The notes under the pieces were generated by a model. That model was given only the letters and a program-made list of their open reading frames with translations. It was not told the DNA's origin and searched no databases. A stretch of DNA of 64,000 bases from Cyanophora paradoxa (taxonomy: Eukaryota; Glaucocystophyceae; Cyanophorales; Cyanophoraceae): positions 1 to 64,000 of the forward strand of contig QPMI01000127.1 of assembly GCA_004431415.1 (NCBI GenBank), in the 5' to 3' direction. This document shows positions 1 through 8,907 of this stretch, one piece after another (within the stretch, counting starts at the first letter, position 1; each line of letters opens with the position of its first letter). The translations under genes were made by a program, and so were the position numbers.

Positions 1-512
1 ACGAGGCCGGCCACGGGGCGAAGGGCGCGCATGTCGGTCCCGCAGAGGACCTTCCAGCGGGGCAGGAAGGTGATGCGGAGTTGGCCCGGGGCGATCGCAG
101 CAGCTGCAAGCTCGACGCCGCGCACCACGCGCCGCAGGAGGCCGACCCCGTAGCCGCCGAAGCGCAGGCCGCCGAAGTGGCGCGGGCACGATGCGAGCGC
201 GCGCCGCACCAGCTCGCAGTGGTCCGCGTCGCGCATCTCCTGCGTCAGCCCGATGCCGGCGCCGGCACCGTCCTCGCGCACGCTCCCGATGGCGAGCTGC
301 GCGCCCGCCAGCGGCCCGCCGGGCCCGGAGTAGAAGAACGCCCGGTCGAAGGCCCGGCAGACGAGCCGCAGCCGCAGCTCGCCGCGCCCGATGACGGCCC
401 CGCCAACCGCCGCCCGGAGCACGGCCGCGAGCAGGGCATCCTCCAGGCGCAGGAGCGGCGGCGGCGGCGGCTCGCCGTCCGTCCGCGCGCGCTTCTTCTT
501 CTTCGCAGCCAT
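1..512 (-). CDS. F-box-like protein, N-terminal part (runs off the window)
   Basis: Open reading frame on the minus strand from ATG at 512 to the window edge, about 170 residues. After a basic, proline-rich leader (MAAKKKKRAR) comes LEDALLAAVLRAAV followed by LRLRLVCRAFDRAF, the usual layout of an F-box (helix, then an RLVCRxF helix). F-box proteins recruit targets to SCF ubiquitin ligases, and giant viruses often carry many of them. The rest is unrecognised. The stop codon lies outside the window. F-box is inferred from pattern only. Confidence 0.6.
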   Translation of the reverse strand, partial: MAAKKKKRARTDGEPPPPPLLRLEDALLAAVLRAAVGGAVIGRGELRLRLVCRAFDRAFFYSGPGGPLAGAQLAIGSVREDGAGAGIGLTQEMRDADHCELVRRALASCPRHFGGLRFGGYGVGLLRRVVRGVELAAAAIAPGQLRITFLPRWKVLCGTDMRALRPVAGL

Positions 513-563
513 TCGTTTTTTCCCGGGACGGACGGGACGACCGGGTTTGACGGGGTACCCCCC

Positions 564-1136
564 CTAGTCATCCAGCTCGATGTAATCGATGAACGTGTCG
601 GGGTCGATGTAGTACCCGGCCTGCCTCTGCCTCTTGAACAGGGGCCGCAGCGTCGGGCGGGGCGGGGCCCGCCGCCCGGGGTTCTCCGCGTGCCAGCGCC
701 GCGCCGACTTGATGCGCTTCTTGCGCGCCTTCCTGGCCGCCTCCCGCTTCTCTTCCGTGATGTAGTACTCGATCGCCGCCCGGCGGCGCCCGGGTAGCGC
801 CAGGCTCACGATCCGGCGGGCGACGGAGTTCCGGAACTCCCGGCGCGCCAGTTGGGTGTACTCGCGCTCCTGCCGCCGCAGCGCCCGCATGAAGTCCTCC
901 TCATCCATCGCGTACATCGCCGCGAGCGTACCGCGGCCCTGCGCCAGGGCGGCGTTGAGCCGATTCCACTGATTCCCTGGCTCGCGCCCTGCCATTTCAG
1001 GCTCGCGGAGGCGCGCCTCCCGAGCCTCCCGCCGGAGCTCGGCCGCCGACATCCGATCGCCTAATTCGGCCGGGTACTCCGCGGCGGCACGGGGCCGCGG
1101 CCTCTTGCGCGAGGGCCCCGCAGCTGCGTTCGTCAT
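564..1136 (-). CDS. Hypothetical Arg/Glu-rich protein
   Basis: Intact 190-residue frame, charged and largely helical, with a basic N-terminus (SRKRPRPR), an RRxAIEYYITEEKREAARK stretch and an acidic end (DYIELDD). No family recognised; the basic patches would suit nucleic-acid binding, but that is only inference. A run of nine A at 1155-1163 (nine T on the coding strand) lies 19 nt before its ATG, matching the T-run seen before many genes here. Confidence 0.65.
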   Translation of the reverse strand: MTNAAAGPSRKRPRPRAAAEYPAELGDRMSAAELRREAREARLREPEMAGREPGNQWNRLNAALAQGRGTLAAMYAMDEEDFMRALRRQEREYTQLARREFRNSVARRIVSLALPGRRRAAIEYYITEEKREAARKARKKRIKSARRWHAENPGRRAPPRPTLRPLFKRQRQAGYYIDPDTFIDYIELDD

Positions 1137-1169
1137 GCTGCACTCGCGATCGGCAAAAAAAAAGCAGCC

Positions 1170-1442
1170 ATGCGGAGGGCGCGCAACCTGTTCGTGGTGA
1201 TGCGCTGGCCGGAGGGGCAGCCGGGCGGCGGCGCGGAGGCGCTGGGCGTCTTCCGGAGCCTCGTCGATGCGCGGCGCGCGGCGGCGGCGGCGGCGGCGTG
1301 CGACTGCACGGCCGTGTACACCGTGGCGGCGGCGCCGGCCGGCCGGCTGGCGACGGACGAGGAGCTCGAGGAGGCTGCGGCGTGGACGTACGATGGCGAG
1401 GCGGGGGCCTGGACCCGCCAGCGGGGGCCGATGCTGTGTTGA
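1170..1442 (+). CDS. Small hypothetical protein
   Basis: Ninety-residue intact frame, ATG at 1170, divergent from the minus-strand gene across a 33-bp gap. It contains FVVMRWPEG near the start, an Ala-rich helix around residues 35-48 and a C-terminal segment rich in Glu and Trp. No family recognised. It is short and GC-rich, so a chance frame cannot be fully excluded. Confidence 0.45.
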   Translation: MRRARNLFVVMRWPEGQPGGGAEALGVFRSLVDARRAAAAAAACDCTAVYTVAAAPAGRLATDEELEEAAAWTYDGEAGAWTRQRGPMLC

Positions 1443-1482
1443 TTTTCTTCTGGATTTTATGCACGTTGAGAATACATACTAG

Positions 1483-2060
1483 ATGGCAGGAAGGATCGCC
1501 GAAAAGGTTCTGCAACGGAGATTCCTCGAAAGGAATGCAAGCACCTTCCGCAGTCCGGACCTGGTTGGACTGAATGGTGGACTCGGAGGGGATCGGCTCA
1601 CCCCTCAGATCTTCGGTGCGCTCGCCGAGCTGAACAAACTCGGGTTCGTTACAACAAACTCCCAGGTAGGAACCAGCGGTCCCAATACGCGGCAGAGGGC
1701 CTACCTGTATGGTATAGTCCTGGGAAGGAACGCAGCAGAGGCCATTGAGCGCATGGGCTTCGAAACGGACCTGCTTGTGGGAGTGTCTCCTGCAGATGAC
1801 GATAGCAGTGGGATACATTTCCCTGTCACGATCCAGAAGGTAGACAACAGCCCCTATTGGGACTTGTTCTTCCGCGGCGAGGATGGCGCCCCAACGCGAA
1901 GATTCGGGGAGCGCTGGGGGAGAAGGCGGTTGCCGGGAGAGTGGATGGCCGATACATACACCCTCGGTGTGCGCCCCACCAAGCTCCTCGTCTACGCCTC
2001 GGTCCGCGACGGGGGCGTCGTCCAGTACTTCGGCGCGGGCGTCATCTACCAGAACGTGGC
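1483..2060 (+). CDS. DUF6919-like protein, C-terminus lost
   Basis: About 190 residues from ATG 1483. The segment LNKLGFVTTNSQVG followed by QRAYLYGIVLGRNA resembles the GFxTxxSQPG...QRAYVxG pattern of DUF6919, a family of unknown function; the assignment is from memory of the pattern. GC is clearly lower over 1483-1970 than in what follows. Near 2057-2065, at a run of seven C, the sense frame changes and a different protein begins, so this gene is cut or fused there. Confidence 0.5.
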
Positions 2061-2061
2061 C

Positions 2062-2743
2062 CCCCCACTACACGGCGCCCTCGCCCGCCGTCTTCCCGGC
2101 GCTCCGGCGGCTGACCATCCCCGTCTCGGGCTGCCCCCCGGTCGAGCCCCTCCTCTTCGCGTGCAACGGGCTCGCCAAGCTCGCGGCCCTGGAGGAGCTG
2201 CAGGTCGTGCTCGGCGACGCGCCCAGCCTGGCCCTCCTGCCCGAGCCGTACGGCATCGACGAGGTGCTGCGGGAGGCCGAGGAGCACGCGGCGGCGCCGG
2301 CGATGCGCCTCCCGCCCTTCCTGCGCCGCCTCCAGATCGACGCGCGCATCAGCACCTTCGCCCTGCGTCCCGAGATGGAGCCCGCTGCCTCCTTCCTCGC
2401 CCTGGTCCGCATCGTCGCCCTCCTCGTGCGGGGGGCCCGCCCCGGGCTCCGGGAGCTTTGGATCCGGCTCCTGTTCGTCGACAACCCCGAGGCGGCCGGT
2501 TTGGGTGCGATTCGGCCTGAGGCCCTCCGCGCCTCGCTCGGGCTTGCAGGAGCCGGCGTCGACACCGGCGCCGGTGCCCTGCCGCCCCCCTGGGCAGCCC
2601 CGGCCCTCGATGCCTGCCCCTCGCTCCGGAGTGTGACCGTGGACGCCGCGTGCACGCATGCGGCGGCCGGCGTCTTCAACATCGCCTCGGGCGGCCCTCC
2701 CCCGCCCCTCGAGCTCATCCCCCTCTCCTCGGCAGACAGATAG
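2062..2743 (+). CDS. Leucine-rich-repeat-like fragment (F-box/LRR type)
   Basis: About 227 residues, frame shifted by one base from the preceding gene, stop at 2743. Recurring leucine strands (FPALRRLTIPV, LAALEELQVVL, LRELWIRLL, LRSVTVDA) look like the degenerate LRRs of viral F-box/LRR proteins. There is no start codon of its own at the left end; the frame simply emerges from the upstream gene. It is probably the tail of another gene placed here by rearrangement. Confidence 0.45.
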
Positions 2744-2780
2744 ATCAGCCGGAGGCCGAGCCTCGAGCTCGCATTTGTAG

Positions 2781-2820
2781 AATATATATATCTTGACCCC
2801 CTGTGTGAGCGAGAGATATA
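2781..2820 (+). promoter_or_regulatory. TATA-like promoter stretch
   Basis: An AT-rich spacer in GC-rich surroundings, with TATATATAT at 2783-2791 and GATATA just before the ATG at 2821. It belongs to the TATA-type class of upstream regions, different from the T-run class used by most genes here. Likely the promoter of the gene at 2821. Confidence 0.5.
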
Positions 2821-3510
2821 ATGGGCTTTACAGACTTCACGTACTCTAGGCGGCGGTACGGTATACCTGGCAGGCTGTTTCCAGACAGCGAGGGCTCTCT
2901 GCTCAACATCTGGCTCGATCTGTACCTCATGGATTCGCCGGGCGAGGGGGGGACGATCGTGACGGTGCACATCCACAGAGAGGACGGGCTCCCCATCGCT
3001 GATGCGCGGGCCCGGGTCTCAAAAGATAGCACTGATATCGTTATCCTACAGCTGACCAACTACAACTGGACGGGACCTCTTCGCGAGTACACAGAGGGGT
3101 TAGGGCGCTTGATGGTCAGGGCGATTATCGATGCTGCGATCGAGCACGGGTTCGTGGCAGACCCATCCCAATCGCGCCTCCTAATTGAGTCCGCCGTACA
3201 AGGTGCCGCCGAATACTATCGGGGCGCATACGGCGTTCGGCCCACTGTGAGATCGTATCAAATGTTCAATCGCTTCCCGATGGAGGGTCCTCTTCAGGTT
3301 GCAATGCGCGGAGTCCAACACTGGGCGCGCCGTTTGTATGACCCCCCGTACGAATACACAACCCACAACGACTTCGAGATCAGCGGCGAGTACGTCCAGA
3401 TCTCAGAGCCCCGTACACCGAACAGAATACCGCCGGCAGCCGGGATGTACGGCACGATCGCCCTGCGCCCCCGCAAGCCCCCCCTTGACCGGAGCATGTT
3501 CCCGATCTAG
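2821..3510 (+). CDS. Possible GNAT-type acetyltransferase-like protein
   Basis: Intact 229-residue protein with markedly lower GC than its neighbours. The middle (EGLGRLMVRAIIDAAIEHGF, then SAVQGAAEYYRGAYGVRP) resembles the GNAT fold: an (R/Q)xxGxG/A-type acetyl-CoA loop with helix, then a strand and a final AxxFYxxxGF motif. The match is weak, so the function is tentative; it may be an inactive GNAT-like or unrelated alpha/beta protein. The C-terminal 60 residues are Pro- and Tyr-rich. Complete, with a TATA-type promoter. Confidence 0.45.
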   Translation: MGFTDFTYSRRRYGIPGRLFPDSEGSLLNIWLDLYLMDSPGEGGTIVTVHIHREDGLPIADARARVSKDSTDIVILQLTNYNWTGPLREYTEGLGRLMVRAIIDAAIEHGFVADPSQSRLLIESAVQGAAEYYRGAYGVRPTVRSYQMFNRFPMEGPLQVAMRGVQHWARRLYDPPYEYTTHNDFEISGEYVQISEPRTPNRIPPAAGMYGTIALRPRKPPLDRSMFPI

Positions 3511-3515
3511 GCGCC

Positions 3516-5197
3516 CTAGCCTTTGCCGATCGCGCCGTCCAGCAGGAAGACGACCGTCTCATCGGTCACCTCGAAGGGCCGCGTGCCGTCGTGCGGTAAA
3601 TGCCACCTGGCCCACGTTCCGTCGAGCGTTCGCTCGTGGATGACGACCACGGCGACCTGCCGGAGCGCGAATTAGCGTGCGGCCGGCCAGCGCGCGCACA
3701 TGCGCATCATATGACCGCACCGCGGGCCGGTGCCCGAGGGACCCCACCGCCACGTGGAAGAGGCCGCCGTCGCCGCCGCCGCCCGCGGCGGCCGAGTAGC
3801 GCACGGACGCAAGCGCGGAGTCCAGGCGCACGGCCCCCGGGTGGCCAGGCGCGGGGCAGCCGGGTCGGAGAGGTCGATGACGTGGGCGGCGGGAGGCCGA
3901 CCGCCAGCGGGGGCTGCTGCTGCTGCTGCTGCTGCTGCTGGCCGGCGCCGCCCGGCTGGCGGCGGCTGGTGAGGGAGAGGACCGTGTCCGCGCGGACGAG
4001 AAAGGAGGCCGCGAACGCGAGGTCCTCTGGCGCGCTCTCGGGTCGCAGCACGTACTGGAAGAGCGCCCTGCGCCGCTCGTGGTCGGGCGCCAGGCGCTGG
4101 CGTCGCCTCTGCGGTTCGGCCGCTGCGGCCTCCTCGGGGGCCTCCTGCCGCAGGGGCGCGCCGGGCGGGCCGCCGGGGTCGGCCGGCAGGACGAGCACGC
4201 GGTCTAGGGTGCCGCGGCGCGCGGGCACGGGTGCAGGGGTCCCTCCGTCCCGCCGCCGCTGCACTCGACGGAGACGAGGGCGAGCGGGTTGTAGGTCGTG
4301 CGGCCGGAGCCGCCGGGGGCCGCCACCAGGCGGTCGACGACGTAGTCCGAGCGGGGGGCGTCGGCAACGCGGGCGTCGATGCGGACTTGGTCGGGCGTGT
4401 ACATCGGCTGGAGGCGCGGGTCGCGGGCCGCGACAGGGCTCGATCGTGTCCGGCCGCAGCTCGGCCCGCAGCGGGGGCAGGGCCAGGTGGGGCGGCGCGT
4501 TCGGGTCGGCGTCCCGCGGGGGCCCGCCGGCGGTGCCGTTGTTGAGGATGAAGCTGGCGTCGCCCAGCGTGTAGCCAGGGACGACGGGGGGCGCGGTCTG
4601 CATGACGCGCTCCGGGTCCGGGTGCAGGATGGTGGCGGCACGGTCGGGGGCTGTGTAGGCACCCGCGGGGGGCGGGGGCGCGACCTGCGCACCGACGGGG
4701 AAGAGGGGCACCTGGTCGCGCAGGGGGAGCTGCATGGGCTCCCGCATGCGCGCCGGAACGGCGCTCCGGTCCATCGGCCCGGCGCCCAGCGCCGGGTCCG
4801 GGAGGAGGTCGCGGAAGGCGGTGGGCAGGTCCGAGCCCCATCCTGGCGGAAGGCGAATCCGCCGGGCGCCCCCGCCCCGGCGCCGGCGCCGAACGAGAAG
4901 CCCATGGCCGCGCGGGCGGGGCGGGGCGGTCGGCGGCCCGCTCCGGGAGCACCTGCACGGGGGCGACGAGGCCGGCGACCTGCTGGGGCGCCATCTCGCG
5001 CTTGGCCACCTGCGTGTTCTCGTCGGCGAGCGGGTGGCGCCCCGCCCACACGGAGAAGGTCTCGGCCGGGCGCAGGTGGTCGCGCTCGAGGGAGCGCATC
5101 GCGACCGAGGCGCCGAGCGCGAGACGAGGTTGACGTTCGCGTCGGCCCCGCCAAAGTCGAGGATCCCCTGCCCGTCCTTCTCGGAGCTCGCCGCCAT
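3516..5197 (-). CDS. Long hypothetical protein with poly-Gln tract, broken by frame changes
   Basis: Reading minus from ATG 5197 gives a protein-like sequence down to a stop at 3516-3518 (ending LLDGAIGKG), but only if the frame is changed at least six times. Landmarks: DFGGADANVNLV near the start, ERDHLRPAETFSVWAG, a Pro-rich middle, SFILNNGTAGG, poly-Gln from nine CTG triplets (plus strand 3913-3939), HVIDLSDPAAPR, and VAVVVIHERTLDGTWARW near the end. No family recognised. The breaks fall in GC-rich or homopolymer runs with no room for introns, so they are indels in the sequence or decay of the gene. Confidence 0.5.
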
Positions 5198-5262
5198 CTT
5201 GCGTGAGGACACACAAGCTGGCGGGCGGGGCGGGCCCCGTGCCGCCGCCGCCACAGCCGGGC

Positions 5263-5511
5263 ATGTACGTGGTCTCGGTCTCCAGCCCGGCGGCACCAGG
5301 GGACCACTGGGCGGACATCATCTCGGTGGACCGTTCGGGGGGGGTCCGGTTCTTCGTTGGCAACGGGGTGAACCCCACGAGCCCCCAGACGTCCGGGAGG
5401 TGGGTGGTCTCAGGCAACCCGGCGGGCGGTCTGTCAGTGGGGGTGGTGGGCGGTCCGGAGAGGGCGGCGGTGGATACGGAGCTCAAGTACACGGCGATGG
5501 CGCTTTACTAG
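5263..5511 (+). CDS. Small beta-rich hypothetical protein
   Basis: Eighty-two residues from ATG 5263 (an earlier GTG at 5203 is in frame). Alternating hydrophobic strands (MYVVSVSS, GGVRFFVGNG, GRWVVSGN) suggest a beta sandwich. It starts head-to-head with the long minus-strand gene that begins at 5197. No family recognised. Confidence 0.45.
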   Translation: MYVVSVSSPAAPGDHWADIISVDRSGGVRFFVGNGVNPTSPQTSGRWVVSGNPAGGLSVGVVGGPERAAVDTELKYTAMALY

Positions 5512-5543
5512 AATGCCGCGATGGCGCCAATTCAAAGTTTCTT

Positions 5544-6116
5544 CTAGGAGGCCGCGGCCTCCGGCATCCCGATGATGCAATCCGCCTGCTCGCAGGCCGG
5601 CCAGATGCAGCAGCCGGCCGGGATGGGAGCCCCGTCCTGCCCCCCAAGAGCAGCCAGGACAGCGGCAAAATCCTCGGCGTGCAGGGGGAGCTCCCGCTCG
5701 ATGCTGAACGTCTGCGCTGGGATAGGGTAGACCCCGTTGTGCGCATGAAAGACCTCGTAGCACCTGCCGCCACTTTGCGCACGCGGCGACCCAATGGCCA
5801 CTATCGGGTGCGGAGGGGCCGGCAGCGGCTGTTCGTCGACGTGCCGTTCGAGGATGAGTGGGAAGATGGTACCGGCAACGAACGACAGGAGGCAGCCTGT
5901 CCCCGGGATGCGGGCAGGTACGGTCGGCATCTCCTGCACGTCAATGCGGATGGAAAGCTGCTCCCCCGCCCCGGACGACAGCAGCGGCCCGAATGGCCCG
6001 GGGCACCGGCCCACGGCCGGCGCCCCCGTCGGGTGGAAGAGGAGGATGCGGCGGGCCGCCCAGTCGAGCCGGCCGTACAGGTTCGGCAGTGCAAGGACGT
6101 CTGAGTACGACATCAC
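5544..6116 (-). CDS. Hypothetical protein
   Basis: Intact 190-residue frame with lower GC than average. It has strand-rich segments (LSIRIDVQEMPTVPARIPG, FPLILERHVDEQPLP, IVAIGSPR) and several Cys near the C-terminus (CCIWPACEQADCIIG). No family recognised. Six A at 6136-6141 (T-run on the coding strand) lie 19 nt before the start, supporting ATG at 6116. Confidence 0.6.
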   Translation of the reverse strand: MMSYSDVLALPNLYGRLDWAARRILLFHPTGAPAVGRCPGPFGPLLSSGAGEQLSIRIDVQEMPTVPARIPGTGCLLSFVAGTIFPLILERHVDEQPLPAPPHPIVAIGSPRAQSGGRCYEVFHAHNGVYPIPAQTFSIERELPLHAEDFAAVLAALGGQDGAPIPAGCCIWPACEQADCIIGMPEAAAS

Positions 6117-6211
6117 CGCACGTTAGCGCGCCCCGAAAAAACGTCGCATCTCATCTCATCGCGAGCAAGCTTTAAGACATTTCATACGCGGCGGTACACA
6201 CACTCTGCACC

Positions 6212-6405
6212 ATGTCTTCCGTGCTCGTCCGACCGGGCGCCCTCTCCGCCACCGACAGCTCCCTCCTCGCCGACTCCGTCGAGGTCTCCGGGGCCCTCGG
6301 GACGGCCCGGGTCGAGCGGGCCCCCTACGCGCCCTCCCCCGCCGTGGTGCGGCGCTTCGTGGCCCCCAACGAGCTCGTGCCCGGCCAGTGCTGGACGACG
6401 AAGGT
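6212..6405 (+). CDS. Hypothetical protein, N-terminal fragment
   Basis: About 65 residues from ATG 6212 (MSSVLVRPGALSATDSSLL, then VVRRFVAPNELVPGQCW). The frame stays open to the right, but there the minus strand reads clearly as part of VLTF3, so the gene appears cut near 6,405. The two blocks meet tail-to-tail. No family recognised. Confidence 0.4.
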
Positions 6406-6504
6406 TCCGTCCCGCCCCGCCCGCCTGAACTCCTCGATGGTCATGTGGCCCCCGAAGATCTGCAGAGCGTGCCGCGGCGGCGCCGGTCGGAGGGACGTGC
6501 GGCG
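6405..6504 (-). CDS. VLTF3-like late transcription factor, C-terminal piece (displaced and inverted)
   Basis: The minus strand reads PAPPRHALQIFGGHMTIEEFRRAG, the signature FGGxMTIEEFR block of the VLTF3 family (poxvirus A2-like late transcription factors, conserved in NCLDVs). The zinc-ribbon parts of the same protein lie at 11,070-11,539 and 12,192-12,323 on the plus strand, so this third piece is displaced by about 6 kb and inverted. Its 5' edge (6496-6504, CGCCGCACG on the coding strand) matches the 3' edge of the second piece (CGCCGAACG, 12,315-12,323) in the same codon phase. Residues beyond about 6,405 no longer look like VLTF3. Confidence 0.75.
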
Positions 6505-6749
6505 ACGCCTGCGTGGCCGGCGACGAGGGCGGCGGGGCGGGCCAGGCGGCGGCCGGCGGGCCGGGCGGGGCGCGGGCCGGGCGCCGGCGCCGGGCCGGCG
6601 CGCATGGGCGGCGGCGGGGCCGTGGCGACGGGGGGGGTACGCTGGGTAGGGGCTGACGGCGGCCGGTGCCGGCATCGTCGTGCAAAGACACAGCATTCGT
6701 GTCCCAAAATTCGGGCGGCCCGTTAAACGCGCGGCCACGGCCGGGGCGA
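6505..6749. other. Very GC-rich stretch with no convincing gene
   Basis: This 245-bp block is dominated by GGC/GCC simple sequence and has open frames on both strands that give Arg/Gly/Ala-only peptides. Nothing here could be tied to a protein. It ends at the T-run (6750-6755) that precedes the next gene. Confidence 0.4.
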
Positions 6750-6755
6750 TTTTTT
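6750..6755 (+). promoter_or_regulatory. T-run promoter-like element
   Basis: GCGATTTTTTGG, with six T at 6750-6755, ends 24 nt before ATG 6779. It is one of a recurrent set of coding-strand T-runs about 20-45 nt before start codons in this window. Confidence 0.5.
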
Positions 6756-6778
6756 GGACGCCCTCTTCTGTGCGTCGC

Positions 6779-7134
6779 ATGTTCTTCACTGTCCTCGCGG
6801 CAGTGGTGTGCAGCCTGGTTGCAGTGGCAGCGGGGGTAGTCGGCATGACCGCGCAAAGCGAGTACAAGACCCGCTCTGGGAGGGCCGTACGCGCCCCCGA
6901 GCGCTTTGAGCCGCAGGAGCAGGTGGAGGATGATTACGGCGAGGAGGAGCACGACGACGAGAGCATGCACAGCTCAGAAATCAGCTCCGAGATCTCGTTG
7001 GAGAGCGAGGATATGGAGGTCGAGCGGACCATCAGGGAGGAGGAAGGGGGCGAGGACGACGACGGTGACGACTTCATTGTGGAGGATGAGGACGAAGACG
7101 AGGACTACACGGACGAGGATGAGGATGAGGAGGG

Positions 7135-7175
<41 letters not shown>

Positions 7176-7250
7176 GGGAGTCGGAGTCGGAATCGGGGGG
7201 CGGCAAGCCGAAGCGTGCCCGCGCGACCGCCGCCCGGGCCCGGCCCCCGA
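6779..7250 (+). CDS. Membrane-anchored acidic protein with poly-Asp tract
   Basis: From ATG 6779 the protein begins with a hydrophobic segment (FFTVLAAVVCSLVAVAAGVV, signal or anchor), then TRSGRAVRAPERFEPQEQVEDDY, a phrase of the kind seen in other large algal viruses, then a very acidic Glu/Asp region. A GAT triplet repeat at about 7136-7175 encodes 13 or so Asp. A basic PKRARATAARAR stretch follows, after which the sense frame passes to the RING protein. The acidic tail could be a disordered or chromatin-like binder; this is inference. Confidence 0.6.
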
Positions 7251-7254
7251 GGGG

Positions 7255-7899
7255 ACCACCGGGCTCCCCGTCGTGCGGGACTGGCCCCGCCCGGGCCCGC
7301 CCCCCTCGGGGGGCTCCCTCCTGCGCCTCCACCGGGCTGTCGTGCGTGGCGGCCCCCTTGCGCCGAGCGCAAACCTCTCGGCCGCCTCCGTCCGGATCCA
7401 CGGCGCGATCGCCGCCCCCGCCTACGCCCCCGCCCAGGTGCAGGCGCGGCTGGGGCCCCAGCTCTGGCGCCCCTACGATGACCCCGCGCCCGGCACCACC
7501 GCCGCGCTCGCGTGGGACGCCGAGGCCGCCGAGCCGGCCCTCCTCCTGGTGGGGGCGGGGTCGGCCGCCGCGGCCCCTCGCGTCTACTGCTGGGTCGACT
7601 CGGCGCTGCCGAACATGGTGCAGCGCGCGGTGATCACGGGGGCGACGGACCTGTCGCCGGCGCCGGTCCCCGTCGTCGACGCCCCCGTCTCGGGATCGGC
7701 CCGCCCGGAGTGCCTCGCGTGCATGGAGCGCCCCCCAGCGCTGGCCATGATCCCGTGCGGCCACGTCGCCCTCTGCGCCGAGTGCTGGGAGCCCTACGTG
7801 GCCTCGCGCGCCCGGGCCCTCCAGGAGCCCGCCGCCGCCTGCCCCTTCCCCGGCTGCGGCCGGGCCGTCGAGGGGCGCATGGCCGTGATCCTGCCGTGA
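7255..7899 (+). CDS. RING-finger protein (probable E3 ubiquitin ligase)
   Basis: The C-terminal 60 residues carry a RING of the IAP/C3HC4 sort: CLACMERPPALAMIPCGHV, then CAECW, and a later CPFPGC pair. The preceding 130 residues are alpha/beta and unrecognised (VRIHGAIAAPAYAP, VYCWVDSALPNMVQRAVITG). No clear start codon: the frame opens within the tail of the acidic gene, so the N-terminus is missing or the two are one gene with a frame change. RING proteins pass ubiquitin from E2 enzymes to substrates; with the F-box and BTB proteins here this points to manipulation of host ubiquitination. Confidence 0.7.
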   Translation, partial: TTGLPVVRDWPRPGPPPSGGSLLRLHRAVVRGGPLAPSANLSAASVRIHGAIAAPAYAPAQVQARLGPQLWRPYDDPAPGTTAALAWDAEAAEPALLLVGAGSAAAAPRVYCWVDSALPNMVQRAVITGATDLSPAPVPVVDAPVSGSARPECLACMERPPALAMIPCGHVALCAECWEPYVASRARALQEPAAACPFPGCGRAVEGRMAVILP

Positions 7900-8089
7900 T
7901 CATGAGGGCCGGCGCTCGAAGTAGATGCGGAAGTGTTCGTGTTCGTGTGCGAGTGTGCATATACGACGCACCGCGGCCGGCCGGCGGCTCAAGGAGGAGA
8001 TGGACGACATCCTGGGCAACTAACTCTACTGCCACCTCGAGCACTCCCTGCACCTCGCCTGCCAGCCGACCAGCAGGCGCGTGAGGCCG

Positions 8090-8453
8090 GCGTACGCAAG
8101 GTAGTATGGATCATAGAAGGCCTGGAGCGCGCCGGGGTTCTCCACTGCGACATCAATATGGGAAACGTCTGCATTGGTCCAGAGAACCCCCGACTGGACA
8201 TGTCGCGGGCCGTACTGATCGACTTTGATGCATCTCGGTTCAAGGGCGAAGACTACATGGGCAGATACCGCGAGACAGAGCTTGCACTGGTTTGCAGGAG
8301 CGGGGAGACGGAGCTCATCGCAGCTGCCTGCAGCCTCATGTCAGTTGGGTTCGGGGTGTCGCCGACAACGGATCCGGCTAATCCGGATTGGGAACGCGAA
8401 ACGGTGTACCAGGGAACCCGCCCAGCGGTTCTTGGGGCGCTCCAGCGCGCCAA
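8090..8453 (+). CDS. Protein kinase-like fragment (catalytic core)
   Basis: The frame reads VVWIIEGLERAGVLHCDINMGNVCI, then AVLIDFDASRF. HCDIxxGNV corresponds to the catalytic loop (HxDxxxxN) and DFDAS to the metal-binding DFG position. The N-lobe with the glycine loop and lysine is absent, and the frame ends at 8,453 exactly where a minus-strand Cys-rich gene begins to read. It is therefore a fragment of a kinase gene truncated at both ends, with lower GC than neighbours, and not expected to be active alone. Confidence 0.6.
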
Positions 8454-8861
8454 CTACAGCGTGGAGCAAACAGGTTTTCCCTGCCCCTCCGTGCACCCGT
8501 CCAGGGGGCTGGAGCCCGGGGGGCAGCCGTTGGTGCACGTGCCGTCGGTGGAGCAAACGGGCTTCCCCTGTCCCTCTGCACACCCATCGAGGGGGTTGGA
8601 GCCGGGGGGGCAGCCGTTGGCACACGTGCCGTCGGTGGAACAGATGGCCCCCTCGGAGCATCCATTGAGGGGGTTGGAGCCGGGGGGGCAGAGCTTGCTG
8701 CTATCAGCTGGGGATATCGATGCGTCAGACTCCAAAGTCTGGTCGTCCAGTGCAATCAACCGGTTCGCAATCCCCCCTGATCTGGGATAGATCCGGAGTG
8801 CAAAGACCACCGCGAGCACTATTGCCGCGGCCAGTAAAAAGCCGAGAACTACCGCCTTCAT
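8454..8861 (-). CDS. Membrane-anchored Cys-rich repeat protein, truncated
   Basis: ATG at 8861, then a clear membrane anchor (VVLGFLLAAAIVLAVVFAL), then repeats of about 26-30 residues of the form CPPGSNPLxGCxEGxxxPVCSTDGTCxNG. Three units are present and the fourth is cut after CST at the junction with the kinase fragment. The type II layout, a short inside tail and a Cys-rich outside stalk, suggests a virion or infected-cell surface protein. Related proteins lie at 16.4, 44.3, 47.4, 49.3, 61.8 and 62.4 kb. Confidence 0.7.
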   Translation of the reverse strand: MKAVVLGFLLAAAIVLAVVFALRIYPRSGGIANRLIALDDQTLESDASISPADSSKLCPPGSNPLNGCSEGAICSTDGTCANGCPPGSNPLDGCAEGQGKPVCSTDGTCTNGCPPGSSPLDGCTEGQGKPVCSTL

Positions 8862-8907
8862 TGTAGTCAGTTCTCCTGAGAATATTTTATCTTGCGCACG
8901 GGGCTGT

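Noticed and set aside
513-563. T-run at 516-521 as promoter of the minus-strand F-box gene
   Set aside because: On that gene's coding strand it is an A-run only 4 nt from the ATG, unlike the consistent T-run 20-45 nt upstream elsewhere.
3600-4574. Long plus-strand open frames over 3.6-5.2 kb
   Set aside because: They give Arg/Ala/Gly/Pro-only peptides caused by high GC. The minus strand carries the protein-like sequence (with frame changes).
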